Below, piece after piece: positions 18,155-28,876 of a DNA stretch of 64,000 nucleotides. Below the pieces are notes generated by a model. That model was given only the letters and a program-made list of their open reading frames with translations, was not told the DNA's origin and made no database searches. Origin of the DNA: Candidatus Neomarinimicrobiota bacterium (lineage in GTDB: Bacteria; Fidelibacterota; Marinisomatia; Marinisomatales; TCS55); NCBI GenBank assembly GCA_018651745.1, contig JABIDL010000037.1, forward strand, positions 1 through 64,000, written 5' to 3'. The position numbers were made by a program, and so were the translations under genes. Positions within the stretch are counted from its first letter, which is position 1; the number at the start of each line of letters is the position of its first letter.

Positions 18155-18885
18155 TTAAATATTTAATTATACTAACCGGATTTCTTTTCGCTGGGACACC
18201 CTCCGTTGAATCTATACAAGATAGCCTCATTACTAGGTTTAATCAAATTGAAGATTATACTGTAAAAATAAAAGTATCTGTTAAAATGACTGGGTTACGA
18301 ATGCCTCGGAAAAAAATAAAAATTTACTATAAAGCACCTGATAAAATAAAAATAAAATCAACTGGATTTGCTATTGTTCCTAAAACTGGTTTAGGTGGAT
18401 CGCCCGAACAATATCTAAGCATGTTGGATTCTGTATTTGTTTCAAGGAGTGAAGACTTGGATGGGATTAAACATTGGGTATTAGCAGGATTAGTAAATCC
18501 AGATTCCATGGATATTCCTATTCCGGAAGATGATTTCCCTAACATTAAAATGAATCTTTGGGTTGACGCTGAATCTTGGGTGATATCGAAGGCAGAAACA
18601 ATGATTGATTCTCAAAAAGTATTCCATTTGATGTCAGAGTATGAAATGGTGGACGGATTTCTTCTTCCAATAAAAACAACCCTTTCGCTTGGATTTAAAG
18701 GTATGGAACGATGGTCGATGCGAGACCCATTTGGCGGCCCGGCGGCAGACCGACAAGATATAGAAAATCTTACAAAGGATGCTGGGGTTAATCCCAAGGA
18801 AAGCGAATTTGCCGGAACAGTCATCATGGAATTTTCTAAGTATAAAGTAAATCAAGGATTGGATGATTCAATATTTGAAGAATAG
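18151..18885 (+). CDS. Exported LolA-like-fold protein
   Basis: The ATG overlaps the permease stop (ATGA), so the three genes form one unit. A signal peptide (MIKYLIILTGFLFAG) precedes a mature domain whose opening, DSLITRFNQIEDYTVKIKVSV, followed by RKKIKIYYKAPDKIKIKS and VDAESWVISKAE, resembles the half-open barrel of the LolA/LolB and outer-membrane lipoprotein-sorting family. Such proteins bind acyl chains or lipids in the periplasm. With an ABC-2 exporter directly upstream I infer a role in exporting or carrying a lipid or lipidated substrate. It is not LolA itself: the true LolCDE partners are absent and the ABC pair is of another class. Confidence 0.65.
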   Translation: MIKYLIILTGFLFAGTPSVESIQDSLITRFNQIEDYTVKIKVSVKMTGLRMPRKKIKIYYKAPDKIKIKSTGFAIVPKTGLGGSPEQYLSMLDSVFVSRSEDLDGIKHWVLAGLVNPDSMDIPIPEDDFPNIKMNLWVDAESWVISKAETMIDSQKVFHLMSEYEMVDGFLLPIKTTLSLGFKGMERWSMRDPFGGPAADRQDIENLTKDAGVNPKESEFAGTVIMEFSKYKVNQGLDDSIFEE

Positions 18886-18889
18886 CCAT

Positions 18890-18962
18890 AGAGGACACAG
18901 AGTAAAAAATTAATAAAATGATAACAAAAGATTTTATAAAAAAACTTTGTGCTCTCTGTGAC
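18890..18962. repeat. Intergenic dispersed-repeat-like segment before carB
   Basis: The 87-base gap before carB holds AGAGGACACAGAG at its left edge and CTTTGTGCTCTCTGTGAC at 18945-18962. CACAGAG (18896-18902) and CTCTGTG (18954-18960) form an inverted pair 51 bases apart. The right half resembles 23743-23760, also just before a start codon. I recognise this wording as a class of short dispersed intergenic repeats, from memory only. No Shine-Dalgarno sequence is evident for carB. Confidence 0.5.
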
Positions 18963-18972
18963 ATAATAAATA

Positions 18973-21900
18973 ATGCCTAAACGTACTGACATAGAATCCA
19001 TTTTAATCATTGGCGCTGGACCTATTATCATTGGACAGGCCTGCGAATTTGATTATTCAGGAACGCAGGCAACACGCGCGCTCAAAGAAGAAGGATACCG
19101 AGTCATTCTTGTGAATTCAAATCCAGCCACAATTATGACCGACCCAGAGCTTGCCGATGCAACTTACATAGAACCCATTACCCTAGATTATGTGGAAGCA
19201 ATCATTCAAAAGGAAAAACCGGATGCTATTCTTCCGACGGTTGGAGGGCAAACAGCATTAAATCTAGCGATGGAACTGCATCAAAAGGGAATTTTGGGAA
19301 AATACAATGTGCAGTTAATTGGCGCTCAAGTTGACGCGATTGAAAAAGCGGAAGACAGGGAGCAATTCAAAGAAGCAATGGATGCGGTGGGAATTGAAAC
19401 TGCGCGAGGTGGATTTGTTCATTCATGGGAAGAAGCTGAAAGCTTTTTAGAAGAAATACGGTTTCCAATCATTATTCGTCCATCATTCACATTGGGCGGA
19501 ACCGGCGGCTCGGTTGCCTACAATTTTGATGAATTTCAGGAGTTGGTTGAAATTGGCCTTCAGGCAAGCCCAATTACCGAAGTTCTCATTGAAGAATCCC
19601 TCCTTGGATGGAAAGAATTTGAACTTGAAGTGATCCGAGATAAATCGGACAATGTGATCATTGTCTGCTCTATTGAAAATATTGACCCAATGGGAATTCA
19701 TACTGGCGACTCAGCCACGGTTGCTCCGGCGATGACATTAACCGATAAAGAATTTCAGCAGATGAGAAACTGGTCTATTCAGTGTTTACGAACTATTGGT
19801 GTTGAAACGGGCGGGTCAAATGTTCAATTTGCTGTTAATCCAGAAAACGGCAGATGCATTATTATTGAAATGAACCCCAGAGTTAGTAGATCATCAGCAT
19901 TGGCATCTAAAGCCACCGGATTCCCAATTGCGAAAGTGGCAGCTAAACTTGCCGTTGGATTCACACTGGATGAAATTCCCAATGATATTACGGGGGAAAC
20001 TCTAGCCGCCTTCGAGCCCACTATTGATTATATTGTGACAAAAATTCCCCGATTTGATTTTGAAAAATTTCCATCCGCATCGGGACATCTTGGAGTTCAA
20101 ATGCAAAGTGTAGGCGAAGTGATGTCAATTGGAAGAACGTTTCGCGAAAGCTTGCAAAAAGCCTTTCGATCCTTAGAAGTGGGGTTAGATGGTCTCGAAC
20201 CAAAGCCAATAGCAGATGGCGATCAGGATGTGAGTAGGGCGCGTGCATTGGATATGTCCACTTTACGATACGGATCTGCATTTCGATTACTCAAAGTTCG
20301 CCAAGCATTGTTGGAAGGGCAGTCCGTAAAAGATGTTTTTGATGTGACAAAAATAGACCCGTGGTTTTTGCATCAAATTAAACAATTAGTGAATAAGTTT
20401 AACCCCAAAGTAGGGAACGCAAATTTGTGTCCCCTACTGGAATTAAAACAAAACGGATTTTCTGATAATCAGATTGGACGTTTGTACGGAAAAACTGAAT
20501 TGGAAATTCGTGAGATACGAAAGAAGGAAGATATTTTCCCATCATTTAAAGTGGTTGATACATGTGCAGCTGAATTTGTAGCACAAACACCTTATTGCTA
20601 TTCCACTTATGATGAAGAAAATGAAATTGAACCCTTAACCGGGAAAAAGGTCATTATTCTTGGTGGTGGGCCAAACCGGATTGGTCAAGGCATTGAATTT
20701 GATTATTGCTGTGTGCAGGCGGTTTTTGGATTGACAGATCAAGGATTCAAAACTATTATGGTAAACTGCAATCCGGAAACTGTTAGCACCGATTTTGATC
20801 TAGTGGATCGGCTTTACTTCGAACCGGTTACTTTTGAGGATGTTTTAAATATCGTAGAATTTGAAAAGCCGGATGGTGTTCTCGTTCAATTTGGAGGACA
20901 AACACCGTTAAAAATCGCGAATCGTTTAGCCGAAGCTGGAGTGCCAATTATCGGCACTTCTCCCAAAAGCATTGATTTAGCAGAAGACCGTGAAAAGTTT
21001 GGAGGTGTTCTAAAAAAATTGAATATATCCTGTCCTAAATTTGGTACGGGCCGAACACTGGACGAGGTCATTGCAGTTTCAGAAAAGATTGGATTTCCAG
21101 TTCTTGCCCGACCAAGTTATGTGTTGGGAGGACGGGCAATGGAAATTGTGTATTCGAAAGAGCAGCTCATTGATTATGTTGCTCGTTCGGCTGACGTTAC
21201 CGAAGGGCACCCGATTCTTATAGATGAATTTCTTGAAGATGCCTTTGAATTTGATGTAGATGCTCTTTGCGATGGTGAGTCGGTTCATATCGGTGCTGTA
21301 ATGCAGCATATTGAAGAGGCGGGAATTCATTCCGGCGATTCCGCATGCGTGCTACCTCCATATCGTATTACCACAGAAGCAATGGATGAAATTATCAGGA
21401 TTACGACCGAAATGGCGCTCGAATTAAAAGTTATTGGATTAATAAACCTTCAATTTGCGTTTAAAAATGGTAAAGTATTCATACTGGAAGTCAATCCAAG
21501 AGCAAGTAGGACCGTTCCGTTCGTAAGCAAATCTACTGATGTGCCCTTGGCTAGGATTGCGGCTCAATTAGCAGTGGGAGTGAAGCTATTTGCATTTGAA
21601 TTAAAGCAGTGGGATTCTCACAATCACATTGCGGTAAAAGAGGCAGTGCTTCCATTTAATAAATTTCCGGAGGAATCCATATTTTTAAGCCCCGAAATGA
21701 AATCTACCGGAGAAGTCATGGGAATTTCCGAAAGTTTCGGTCAATCATTCCGAAGAGCTTCCATCAGTGCGGGAAACGTTCTTCCTGATACGGGAACGGT
21801 GTTTATTTCTGTGAATGATGCAGACAAATTAAATGTAATCCCCATAGCAAGGGATTTAAAGGAACTTGGTTTTTCCCTTAAAGGAACAACCGGAACAGCA

Positions 21901-22185
21901 ATGGAATTAAATAGAAATGGTTTGAAAACTGATTCGGTTTTTAAAGTTGAAGAAGGACGCCCAAATGTTGTGGACGGAATTAAAAATGGCGAAATAAATT
22001 TAGTGATCAATACGCCGTTAGGCGCTAAATCACGATATGACGAAGAAGCCATTGGGCGCGCATGTATTCAAAAAGGAATAGTAGCAATTACCACCCTATC
22101 CGGAGCGGATGCTGTGGTACGCGCTATTCGCCAATCGCCTAAAGCAATTGAAGTAAAATCGATTCAAGAATATCATTCAACCTAA
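18973..22185 (+). CDS. carB: Carbamoyl-phosphate synthase large subunit
   Basis: Synthesises carbamoyl phosphate from bicarbonate, ammonia and two ATP. Two homologous ATP-grasp halves are seen. The first begins [24 protein letters not shown] and the second, at about residue 555, begins [21 protein letters not shown]. Each contains the [13 protein letters not shown] or [13 protein letters not shown] loop and a late EMNPR or EVNPRAS motif. A C-terminal MGS-like allosteric domain starts near residue 935. At 1,070 residues it is full length. In the oligomerisation region, at residues 479-488, the DNA is a near-perfect palindrome (20409-20438). The glutaminase partner carA is separated by four genes. 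Confidence 0.98.
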   Translation: MPKRTDIESILIIGAGPIIIGQACEFDYSGTQATRALKEEGYRVILVNSNPATIMTDPELADATYIEPITLDYVEAIIQKEKPDAILPTVGGQTALNLAMELHQKGILGKYNVQLIGAQVDAIEKAEDREQFKEAMDAVGIETARGGFVHSWEEAESFLEEIRFPIIIRPSFTLGGTGGSVAYNFDEFQELVEIGLQASPITEVLIEESLLGWKEFELEVIRDKSDNVIIVCSIENIDPMGIHTGDSATVAPAMTLTDKEFQQMRNWSIQCLRTIGVETGGSNVQFAVNPENGRCIIIEMNPRVSRSSALASKATGFPIAKVAAKLAVGFTLDEIPNDITGETLAAFEPTIDYIVTKIPRFDFEKFPSASGHLGVQMQSVGEVMSIGRTFRESLQKAFRSLEVGLDGLEPKPIADGDQDVSRARALDMSTLRYGSAFRLLKVRQALLEGQSVKDVFDVTKIDPWFLHQIKQLVNKFNPKVGNANLCPLLELKQNGFSDNQIGRLYGKTELEIREIRKKEDIFPSFKVVDTCAAEFVAQTPYCYSTYDEENEIEPLTGKKVIILGGGPNRIGQGIEFDYCCVQAVFGLTDQGFKTIMVNCNPETVSTDFDLVDRLYFEPVTFEDVLNIVEFEKPDGVLVQFGGQTPLKIANRLAEAGVPIIGTSPKSIDLAEDREKFGGVLKKLNISCPKFGTGRTLDEVIAVSEKIGFPVLARPSYVLGGRAMEIVYSKEQLIDYVARSADVTEGHPILIDEFLEDAFEFDVDALCDGESVHIGAVMQHIEEAGIHSGDSACVLPPYRITTEAMDEIIRITTEMALELKVIGLINLQFAFKNGKVFILEVNPRASRTVPFVSKSTDVPLARIAAQLAVGVKLFAFELKQWDSHNHIAVKEAVLPFNKFPEESIFLSPEMKSTGEVMGISESFGQSFRRASISAGNVLPDTGTVFISVNDADKLNVIPIARDLKELGFSLKGTTGTAMELNRNGLKTDSVFKVEEGRPNVVDGIKNGEINLVINTPLGAKSRYDEEAIGRACIQKGIVAITTLSGADAVVRAIRQSPKAIEVKSIQEYHST
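20409..20438. repeat. 30-base near-perfect palindrome inside carB
   Basis: Left arm AGTAGGGAACGCAAA (20409-20423) pairs with right arm TTTGTGTCCCCTACT (20424-20438), with one true mismatch (20416 with 20431) and one G-T wobble (20419 with 20428). It is read in frame as Val-Gly-Asn-Ala-Asn-Leu-Cys-Pro-Leu. A similar GTAGGG...CTAC palindrome in the same frame occurs at 60383-60410. Confidence 0.85.
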
Positions 22186-22254
22186 CCGGCTTGAGTGTTA
22201 TGGTATTAAAATCCTCATTCCACCTTTACATATGAAGAGTTTAACACATATAAA

Positions 22255-23553
22255 ATGAGCACTTTAGGTAAAAGCGTAGCATTCCACACGTTGGGGTGTA
22301 AACTGAATTATTCTGAAATGTCCACCATTTCCCGAGATTTTATTCAGCACGGATTTGAAAAAGTTAACTACCATGACAAAGCTGACATTTATGTTTTGAA
22401 CACGTGTTCTGTAACAGATAATGCTGACAAAGAGGCACGGAAACTTATTCGTCAGGCTAAAAGGCGGAATCCGGATTGTGCTATTGCTGTTATCGGATGC
22501 TATGCACAATTAAATCCAGATGAAATTGCTGAAATAGACGGAGTGGATTTAGTTTTGGGTTCCGAAGAAAAGTTTAATCTTTTGAACCATTTAGATACGA
22601 TCGATTTAAAGGGAGGAACAACGGTGATTCAATCCCAAATTGATCATGTAAAAACATTTACGCCTTCGTTTTCGCTTGGCGAAAGGACACGCTCTTTTCT
22701 GAAGGTGCAGGATGGATGTGACTACACATGTTCCTTTTGTACTATTCCGCTTGCTCGGGGAAAAAGTCGAAGCGACACGGTTGCTAAAACTATGAAGGCG
22801 GCCGCTGAAGTGGCTGCAACCCCTGCACGCGAGATTGTTTTAACAGGAGTAAATATTGGTGATTACGGAAATGGGACAATAGAAACATTTTTTGATCTTA
22901 TTCAGAGATTAGATCAATTAGATGGAATAGATAGAATCCGAATTTCATCCATAGAACCAAACCTGTTAACGAATGAGATCATAGAATTTTGTGGTGTATC
23001 TGAAAAATTTATGCCCCATTTTCATGTTCCATTGCAGTCTGGATCCGACAAAATATTAAGCGCTATGCGACGAAGATATAAACGTGATTTGTACAAAGAT
23101 CGAGTTTCTAAAATTAAATCATTTATGCCAGATTGTTGTATAGGTGTGGATGTTATTGTTGGATTTCCTGGCGAAAAAGATGAAGATTTTCTTGATACAT
23201 ATCATTTTATCCACGATTTAGATATTTCCTATCTGCATGTTTTTTCCTATTCAGAAAGACCGAATACAGATGCTGTTAAAATGGGAGAAGTAGTAACGAA
23301 AGAGAAACGAACAGAACGAAGCAAAATGTTACATATTTTGTCTGATAAAAAAAGACGTTTTTTCCATAATCAATTTATTGGCAAGAATCGTCAGGTTCTT
23401 TTTGAGACGATGAAAAATGGAAAAATTCAAGGTCACACGGATAATTATATTCAAGTACAAGTTGATGGTAAACTTGAACTTATCAATACGATCCATTCTG
23501 TAAATCTTACCTTAAATCATGGGGTTGTCGTCAATGGAGAAATTTCCGATTAG
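22255..23553 (+). CDS. mtaB: tRNA (t6A37) methylthiotransferase MtaB
   Basis: Radical-SAM enzyme that adds a methylthio group to N6-threonylcarbamoyladenosine 37 of ANN-decoding tRNAs. The N-terminal MTTase domain has Cys15 (FHTLGCKLN), Cys51 (VLNTCSVT) and Cys82 (VIGCYAQ) for one [4Fe-4S] cluster. The radical-SAM domain has Cys155, Cys159 and Cys162 (GCDYTCSFC) for the other. A C-terminal TRAM-like region follows. The TLGCK.N and NTCSVT wording fits MtaB (YqeV) better than MiaB or RimO. Length 432 is normal. Confidence 0.93.
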   Translation: MSTLGKSVAFHTLGCKLNYSEMSTISRDFIQHGFEKVNYHDKADIYVLNTCSVTDNADKEARKLIRQAKRRNPDCAIAVIGCYAQLNPDEIAEIDGVDLVLGSEEKFNLLNHLDTIDLKGGTTVIQSQIDHVKTFTPSFSLGERTRSFLKVQDGCDYTCSFCTIPLARGKSRSDTVAKTMKAAAEVAATPAREIVLTGVNIGDYGNGTIETFFDLIQRLDQLDGIDRIRISSIEPNLLTNEIIEFCGVSEKFMPHFHVPLQSGSDKILSAMRRRYKRDLYKDRVSKIKSFMPDCCIGVDVIVGFPGEKDEDFLDTYHFIHDLDISYLHVFSYSERPNTDAVKMGEVVTKEKRTERSKMLHILSDKKRRFFHNQFIGKNRQVLFETMKNGKIQGHTDNYIQVQVDGKLELINTIHSVNLTLNHGVVVNGEISD

Positions 23554-23610
23554 TCGGTTTGCTTTTTAGTCAATTACATACCTTTACTAAATTGATGAAA
23601 TTAATATTTA

Positions 23611-23722
23611 TTAAACCCCCATTGTCCCCTTGTATAGCCCGGTGACATAGCTTACCCATGAGAATAATTGGTAAAGTCTATATACTTTCCGATGTCATAT
23701 GGAAAGAACAAAGGGGTTTTAA
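23611..23722. promoter_or_regulatory. Structured leader with nested inverted repeats before the ABC-F gene
   Basis: The 223-base gap before the ABC-F gene contains nested complementary pairs: TTAAACCCC (23611-23619) with GGGGTTTTAA (23713-23722), TGACAT (23643-23648) with ATGTCA (23692-23697), TTACC (23652-23656) with GGTAA (23670-23674), and an alternative hairpin CTTTCC (23685-23690) with GGAAAG (23701-23706). Some of these are mutually exclusive. It could be an attenuator-type leader or the remnant of a small mobile element. No function is proven. Confidence 0.35.
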
Positions 23723-23742
23723 TATTTTTGCTCATCAAATTC

Positions 23743-23760
23743 TCTTTGCGCCTTTGTGGC
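23743..23760. repeat. Short repeat CTCTTTGCG-CCTTTGTGGC before the ABC-F start
   Basis: This segment ends 16 bases before the ABC-F ATG. It resembles 18945-18962 before carB (shared pattern CTTTG-Y-GC...TGTG-R-C). The wording matches short dispersed intergenic repeats I remember from several genomes. With only two copies seen, the family assignment is tentative. Confidence 0.4.
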
Positions 23761-23776
23761 TTCGAGTTAAAATCAA

Positions 23777-25648
23777 ATGATCCGCCTTGAAAACCTCGCC
23801 AAATCCTTTCCGGATGGTGACCTATTCAATAATGTAAATGTAACTATTAAACGTGGAATGCGTATCGGGCTTGTGGGACCAAACGGTTCAGGGAAAACCA
23901 CTTTGCTTCGAATAATGTTGGGTAAAGATTCACCAGATTTGGGGAATGTACAAGTTGATAAATCAACAACAATTGGATATCTTGCCCAAGATATTATTGC
24001 TGGGACAGGGCGATCCATTTTGGAAGAAGTACTGATTGCTTACCCTGAAGTACGTGAATTGGAAGGGACAATTCTAGCCTTAACCGAAGCTATTTCCAAA
24101 GATCATGACAATATAGGTTTGGTGAATAAATTGGGGGATGCTCAATATCGTTTTGAAGCTTTGGGGGGTTGGAATCTTGAAGATAAGGCAAAAAAAATAT
24201 TGAGTGGGCTTGGGTTTTCTGATGAAAAATTTACAGAACCCATGGACGTCTTTAGTGGTGGCTGGCGAATGCGTGTTGCCTTGGCATCTATCCTCCTGCA
24301 GGAACCAGATATTTTATTTTTAGACGAACCCACCAACCACTTGGACTTAGAAGCCACCATTTGGTTGGAAAACTTTTTAGCAGATTGGAAAGGCGGTATG
24401 GTTATGATCAGCCATGACCGGTCATTCTTGGATCGGTCCATAAATAATATCCTAGAAATTGATCTTAAAAAAATTACAATGTTTCATGGTAATTATACAA
24501 AATATACCGAAGAAAAGGCGCTACGCATTGAACAGCATAGGAATGCCTTTCAGAATCAGCAAAAGCAGATTAAAGATACGGAACGGTTTATTGAAAGATT
24601 TCGTTCAAAAAATACAAAGGCGACCCAAGTTCAGAGCCGGGTAAAAATGCTGGATAAATTAGAAAAAATTGAAGCACCAACTGAACATAATTATGCTATG
24701 AATTTGAGATTACCTCAGCCGAGTCGATCGCCATTGAATGTTGCATCCTGCCGGAGTGTAACCAAGCATTATGGGGATATTGAAGTGTTTAATAATCTTG
24801 ATATGGAGGTGGAACGTGGACAAAAAATTGGCTTAGTTGGACATAATGGTGCAGGAAAATCAACTCTATTGAAAATGTTTGCAGGTGTGGAATCAGTTAC
24901 GTCCGGCGCAGTCCGTATTGGCCCAAGTGTAGAGAGCGCCTACTATGCTCAACATCAACTGGAAACTTTAGATCTTAATGAGACAGTATTTGAATCGATT
25001 CAAAAGGTGAGCACCGGTTGGAGTGAAAATGAAATGAGAACCTATTTAGGCAGTTTTATGTTTTCTGGAGATGAGATAAATAAATATATAAAGGTGCTTT
25101 CTGGAGGAGAAAAAGCTCGCGTAGCTTTAGCTCGAATGTTAGTAAAACCATCTCACTTACTATTATTGGATGAGCCCACAAATCATTTGGATATGATAAC
25201 ACGGAATGTGGTGGAAAGAGCGCTTATTCAATTTTCTGGATCCATTGTTTGCATCTCCCATGATCGTCATTTTTTGAATAATGTTACCAATCTTACTTGC
25301 GAAGTAGGAAATGGCGGTATCCGATTGTTTAAAGGTAATTATGATTATTACGATTGGAAAAAACAGGAAATAAAAGAAACTAAATCTGATATACCAAAAG
25401 TAAAGACCCAATCAAAAGGGAAACCCAATTATAAAAAGCGCAAGAAAGTACGAAATCGGTTATCTTGGATTGATAAACGGTTTTATACTATTGAAAATGA
25501 ATTAGAAATTCAGCGATCCATTATCCAAGACCCAGAAAATGGACGCGACTTTGAATTGCTTCAAAAGACTTTGGAAAAAATGACAGATTTGGAAAGTGAA
25601 TATTTAGGATTGATGAGCGAGAAAGAAATATTAATGAATAAAAGTTGA
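23777..25648 (+). CDS. ABC-F family ribosome-associated ATPase
   Basis: Two ABC ATPase domains are fused with no membrane segments, which is the ABC-F layout. Domain 1 has Walker A GPNGSGKTT, signature FSGGWRMRVALA and LFLDEPTNHLD. A linker of about 80 charged residues (P-site tRNA interaction motif region, about 245-325) follows. Domain 2 has Walker A GHNGAGKST, signature LSGGEKARVALA and LLLLDEPTNHLD. A Lys-rich and coiled-coil C-terminal extension covers about 530-623. ABC-F proteins act at the ribosomal E site in translation control or antibiotic protection. The C-terminal coiled coil resembles Uup/YheS-type members. A dedicated resistance role cannot be shown. The gene converges with gcvP, only 12 bases away. 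Confidence 0.93.
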   Translation: MIRLENLAKSFPDGDLFNNVNVTIKRGMRIGLVGPNGSGKTTLLRIMLGKDSPDLGNVQVDKSTTIGYLAQDIIAGTGRSILEEVLIAYPEVRELEGTILALTEAISKDHDNIGLVNKLGDAQYRFEALGGWNLEDKAKKILSGLGFSDEKFTEPMDVFSGGWRMRVALASILLQEPDILFLDEPTNHLDLEATIWLENFLADWKGGMVMISHDRSFLDRSINNILEIDLKKITMFHGNYTKYTEEKALRIEQHRNAFQNQQKQIKDTERFIERFRSKNTKATQVQSRVKMLDKLEKIEAPTEHNYAMNLRLPQPSRSPLNVASCRSVTKHYGDIEVFNNLDMEVERGQKIGLVGHNGAGKSTLLKMFAGVESVTSGAVRIGPSVESAYYAQHQLETLDLNETVFESIQKVSTGWSENEMRTYLGSFMFSGDEINKYIKVLSGGEKARVALARMLVKPSHLLLLDEPTNHLDMITRNVVERALIQFSGSIVCISHDRHFLNNVTNLTCEVGNGGIRLFKGNYDYYDWKKQEIKETKSDIPKVKTQSKGKPNYKKRKKVRNRLSWIDKRFYTIENELEIQRSIIQDPENGRDFELLQKTLEKMTDLESEYLGLMSEKEILMNKS

Positions 25649-25660
25649 CAATAATAAACA

Positions 25661-28465
25661 TTAATCTTCATACGCATCAATCGGCGGGCAGGTACACACC
25701 AGATTTCTGTCACCATATGCATTGTCAATTCTACCAACTGAAGGCCAAAATTTGAATTCTTTTTGCCAAGGCGCCGGGTACGCCGCCTTCTCTCTGGAAT
25801 AAGGGTGATCCCATTCATCGGAGCTAATGTGACGGGCAGTATGAGGAGCATTTTTTAATACATTATTGTTTACATCACAGTTACCAGAAGCTATTTCGTT
25901 AATTTCATTTCGTATCAAAATCATAGCTACACAGAAGCGGTCTAATTCATCTTTAGATTCACTTTCAGTAGGTTCTATCATCAGCGTTCCCGGTACGGGG
26001 AAGGACATGGTTGGCGCGTGAAATCCATAATCCATTAATCTTTTTGCAACATCTTCATCTGTTATACCGACATCATTTTTTATCTGTCTCAAATCAATGA
26101 TAAATTCATGACCACAAAATCCGGTTTTCCCACGATATAATATTGGGAAATGTTTCTCTAATCGCTTTGCCATGTAATTCGCATTCAAGATCGCAATTTC
26201 CGATGACTGTTTTAATCCATTATCTCCAAGCAAAGAAATATAAGCCCAGGAAATCGGCAAAATTCCTGCGCTGCCCCAAGGAGCTGCTGAAACGGAATGA
26301 TACGTTTTATTCTTTGTAAGATATGGTAAAAATTCCCCCAATTGTTTTGTAGCGCAAATTGGACCGATTCCCGGACCCCCACCACCATGTGGAATTGCGA
26401 AGGTCTTATGCAGATTTACATGACAAACATCTGCGCCCAAATCTGATAATTTGCAAAGTCCAACCATTGCATTAAGATTTGCTCCATCCAAATACACTTT
26501 GCCGCCGCAATCATGAACAATTCTACAAATGTTCTGTATTTCTTCTTCAAACACCCCGTGGGTGGAAGGGTAGGTAACCATGAGAGCCGCTAGATTTTTA
26601 GAATGTTGCGATGCTTTTTCTTTGAGGTCATTTATGGATATATTTCCGTGTTTATCACACACAACTACAATCACCTTCATTCCAGCTAAAGTGGCGCTGG
26701 CCGGATTTGTCCCATGTGCTGAAGAAGGAATCAGACAAATGTTTCGGTGACCTTCATTCTTTGATTTATGATAATTCCGAATGGTCATGAGTCCTGCAAA
26801 TTCGCCCTGAGCCCCGGAATTTGGTTGCAAAGAAACAGCGGGAAGTCCGGTTATATTTGCCAAAAAATATTTTAAATCTTTAAATAATATTTCATATCCT
26901 TTTGTTTGTCCTTTTGGAACAAAGGGGTGTAGTTCTGAAAATTCCGGCCAAGTGATGGGGACCATTTCGGTAGTAGCGTTTAGTTTCATGGTACAAGATC
27001 CGAGAGGAATCATACTTACATTTAAGGAAAGATCCTTTGTTTCCAATCTATGAATATACCGAAGAATCTCTGTTTCTGAATGGTAGCTGTTGAATACCGG
27101 ATGAGAAAGAAAAGAAGATTTTCTGACTAATCGAACCGGGATCTTTGATTCACCGTTTCCGGTCTGAATGGTAAACCCAAGTATTTTTCCAATATCGCCC
27201 AAGGTTTTTTCAGTTGACGTTTCATCTAAAGAAATTCCGATATATCCATCACCATAATCTCTGAAATTATATTTACTTTCATATGCTTTTTGTAAAATGT
27301 CATTGCTAGCTTTCAATTTAATCGTATCAAAAAAGTGTTGATGAACAAGTGAAACTCCAGAATTTTGAATAGAAAATGCAAGATCACATGTGAGCGAGTG
27401 AATTTTATGAGCGATCTTTTTTAATCCATTTGGTCCATGATAAACAGCATACATACTCGAAATAACAGCCAACAATACTTGAGCTGTGCATATATTAGAA
27501 GTAGCCTTTTCTCTTCGGATATGTTGTTCCCGAGTTTGAAGTGCCATTCGAAATGCTGGGTTTCCGTGGATATCAACAGACACTCCAATGATTCTTCCCG
27601 GAAGGTTTCTTTTGAATTTTTCGGTAGTTGCTATAAATGCTGCATGTGGTCCACCAAATCCCATTGGCACTCCAAATCGCTGTGAATTTCCGATACAAAT
27701 ATCCGCCCCGAATTCACCGGGAGGCTTCAAGAGTGCGAGAGAAAGCAAATCGGTAGCTACAGCAATAAAAACTCCTACATCTTGTGCAGATTTGCATAAT
27801 TCGGAATAATCAGAAATCAGACCGTCTGTGTTCGGGTATTGGACGAGACAGCCGAAGATATTTTCATTGAATAAAAATGAATTTGCATCTTCAATTTGAA
27901 GTTTAATTCCCAGAGGTTCTGCCCTGGTTTGTAGAACATCTAGTGTTTGTGGGTGGCATTTTTTTTCAACTAAAAATATATTTTTATTCTTACTGCTTCG
28001 GAAAAGCATAATCATGGCTTCAGCTGCAGCCGTGGCTTCATCAAGCAATGATGCATTGGCAATCGGCAAACCTGTTAAATCTGAAACCATGGTTTGAAAA
28101 TTTAATAACGCTTCTAATCGGCCTTGGGATATTTCTGCCTGATAAGGCGTGTAAGCAGTATACCAACCGGGGTTTTCAAGTATATTTCTCTGAATAACTG
28201 GAGGTAATATCGTACCATAATATCCCATCCCAATAAATGACTTAAACACATTATTATTTGATGCAATTCGTTTAAGTTTTTCTATTAATTCTACTTCTCT
28301 CAATCCTTCTCCGATTCCCAATGGTTTTGTATCCAAAATAGAAGTTGGAATAGTTTGACCAATAAGATCTTCTATGGATTCAATTCCGAGCAAATCTAGC
28401 ATAGCCTTTTGTTCCTCCGAAGAGGGGCCAATATGTTTAAGCAAAAATTCTTCGTTTGATTTCAT
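25661..28465 (-). CDS. gcvP: Glycine dehydrogenase (decarboxylating), P protein
   Basis: PLP enzyme of the glycine cleavage system; it decarboxylates glycine and passes the aminomethyl group to the lipoyl H protein. At 934 residues it is the full-length single-chain form in which the N- and C-terminal halves (GcvPA and GcvPB in other bacteria) are fused. PLP Lys687 lies in [17 protein letters not shown]. The N-terminus begins with the usual FLLKHIGPS phrase, and the second half has [10 protein letters not shown]. Genes for the T, H and L proteins are not in the window. It follows the small cupin gene by 8 bases on the same strand. Confidence 0.98.
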   Translation of the reverse strand: MKSNEEFLLKHIGPSSEEQKAMLDLLGIESIEDLIGQTIPTSILDTKPLGIGEGLREVELIEKLKRIASNNNVFKSFIGMGYYGTILPPVIQRNILENPGWYTAYTPYQAEISQGRLEALLNFQTMVSDLTGLPIANASLLDEATAAAEAMIMLFRSSKNKNIFLVEKKCHPQTLDVLQTRAEPLGIKLQIEDANSFLFNENIFGCLVQYPNTDGLISDYSELCKSAQDVGVFIAVATDLLSLALLKPPGEFGADICIGNSQRFGVPMGFGGPHAAFIATTEKFKRNLPGRIIGVSVDIHGNPAFRMALQTREQHIRREKATSNICTAQVLLAVISSMYAVYHGPNGLKKIAHKIHSLTCDLAFSIQNSGVSLVHQHFFDTIKLKASNDILQKAYESKYNFRDYGDGYIGISLDETSTEKTLGDIGKILGFTIQTGNGESKIPVRLVRKSSFLSHPVFNSYHSETEILRYIHRLETKDLSLNVSMIPLGSCTMKLNATTEMVPITWPEFSELHPFVPKGQTKGYEILFKDLKYFLANITGLPAVSLQPNSGAQGEFAGLMTIRNYHKSKNEGHRNICLIPSSAHGTNPASATLAGMKVIVVVCDKHGNISINDLKEKASQHSKNLAALMVTYPSTHGVFEEEIQNICRIVHDCGGKVYLDGANLNAMVGLCKLSDLGADVCHVNLHKTFAIPHGGGGPGIGPICATKQLGEFLPYLTKNKTYHSVSAAPWGSAGILPISWAYISLLGDNGLKQSSEIAILNANYMAKRLEKHFPILYRGKTGFCGHEFIIDLRQIKNDVGITDEDVAKRLMDYGFHAPTMSFPVPGTLMIEPTESESKDELDRFCVAMILIRNEINEIASGNCDVNNNVLKNAPHTARHISSDEWDHPYSREKAAYPAPWQKEFKFWPSVGRIDNAYGDRNLVCTCPPIDAYED

Positions 28466-28473
28466 TATTAGTA

Positions 28474-28746
28474 TTAGGTAAAAGAAAAATGTTTTGCGAC
28501 GGGTTTAATTATTTTCCATGTGCATTTTAATCCTGATGGAAAAATGACAAAATCGCCGGGCTTAATATGTACAGTCTCTTGATCAGTTTGTACTTTAATA
28601 TCACCCTCTAAAATAAGACATGATTCTTCCACAGAATATTCCCATGGAAATTCAGATATTTCGCAAGACCAGATTGGCCATTGAAACACTCCGATTTCCG
28701 TGAGCTCTTCTTTTGATGGTTGTGAAATTAAAATGTGGTCTGTCAT
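28474..28746 (-). CDS. Small cupin-fold protein (DUF861-like)
   Basis: A 90-residue single-domain cupin. The barrel signature is seen in [16 protein letters not shown], then [19 protein letters not shown], matching the cupin_3/DUF861 group, which lacks the full set of His metal ligands found in classic cupins. It has no signal peptide. It lies immediately upstream of gcvP and is probably co-transcribed with it, but a functional link to glycine cleavage is not established. The substrate is unknown. Confidence 0.85.
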   Translation of the reverse strand: MTDHILISQPSKEELTEIGVFQWPIWSCEISEFPWEYSVEESCLILEGDIKVQTDQETVHIKPGDFVIFPSGLKCTWKIIKPVAKHFSFT

Positions 28747-28876
28747 GGTACTTAACTGTTTGAAATTGTAAGTGTAAATCTAAGGGAAAATCCTCAAAAA
28801 TTCCTATTGGATAGCATGGATAAAAATCAGATAGATGTTTTGAAAATTAAGAGATTAAAGTCAAATTAGATTGATT

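Noticed and set aside
23777-25648. ABC-F protein as a specific ribosome-protection resistance gene
   Set aside because: The sequence supports only the general ABC-F family; the linker type cannot be assigned reliably by eye.
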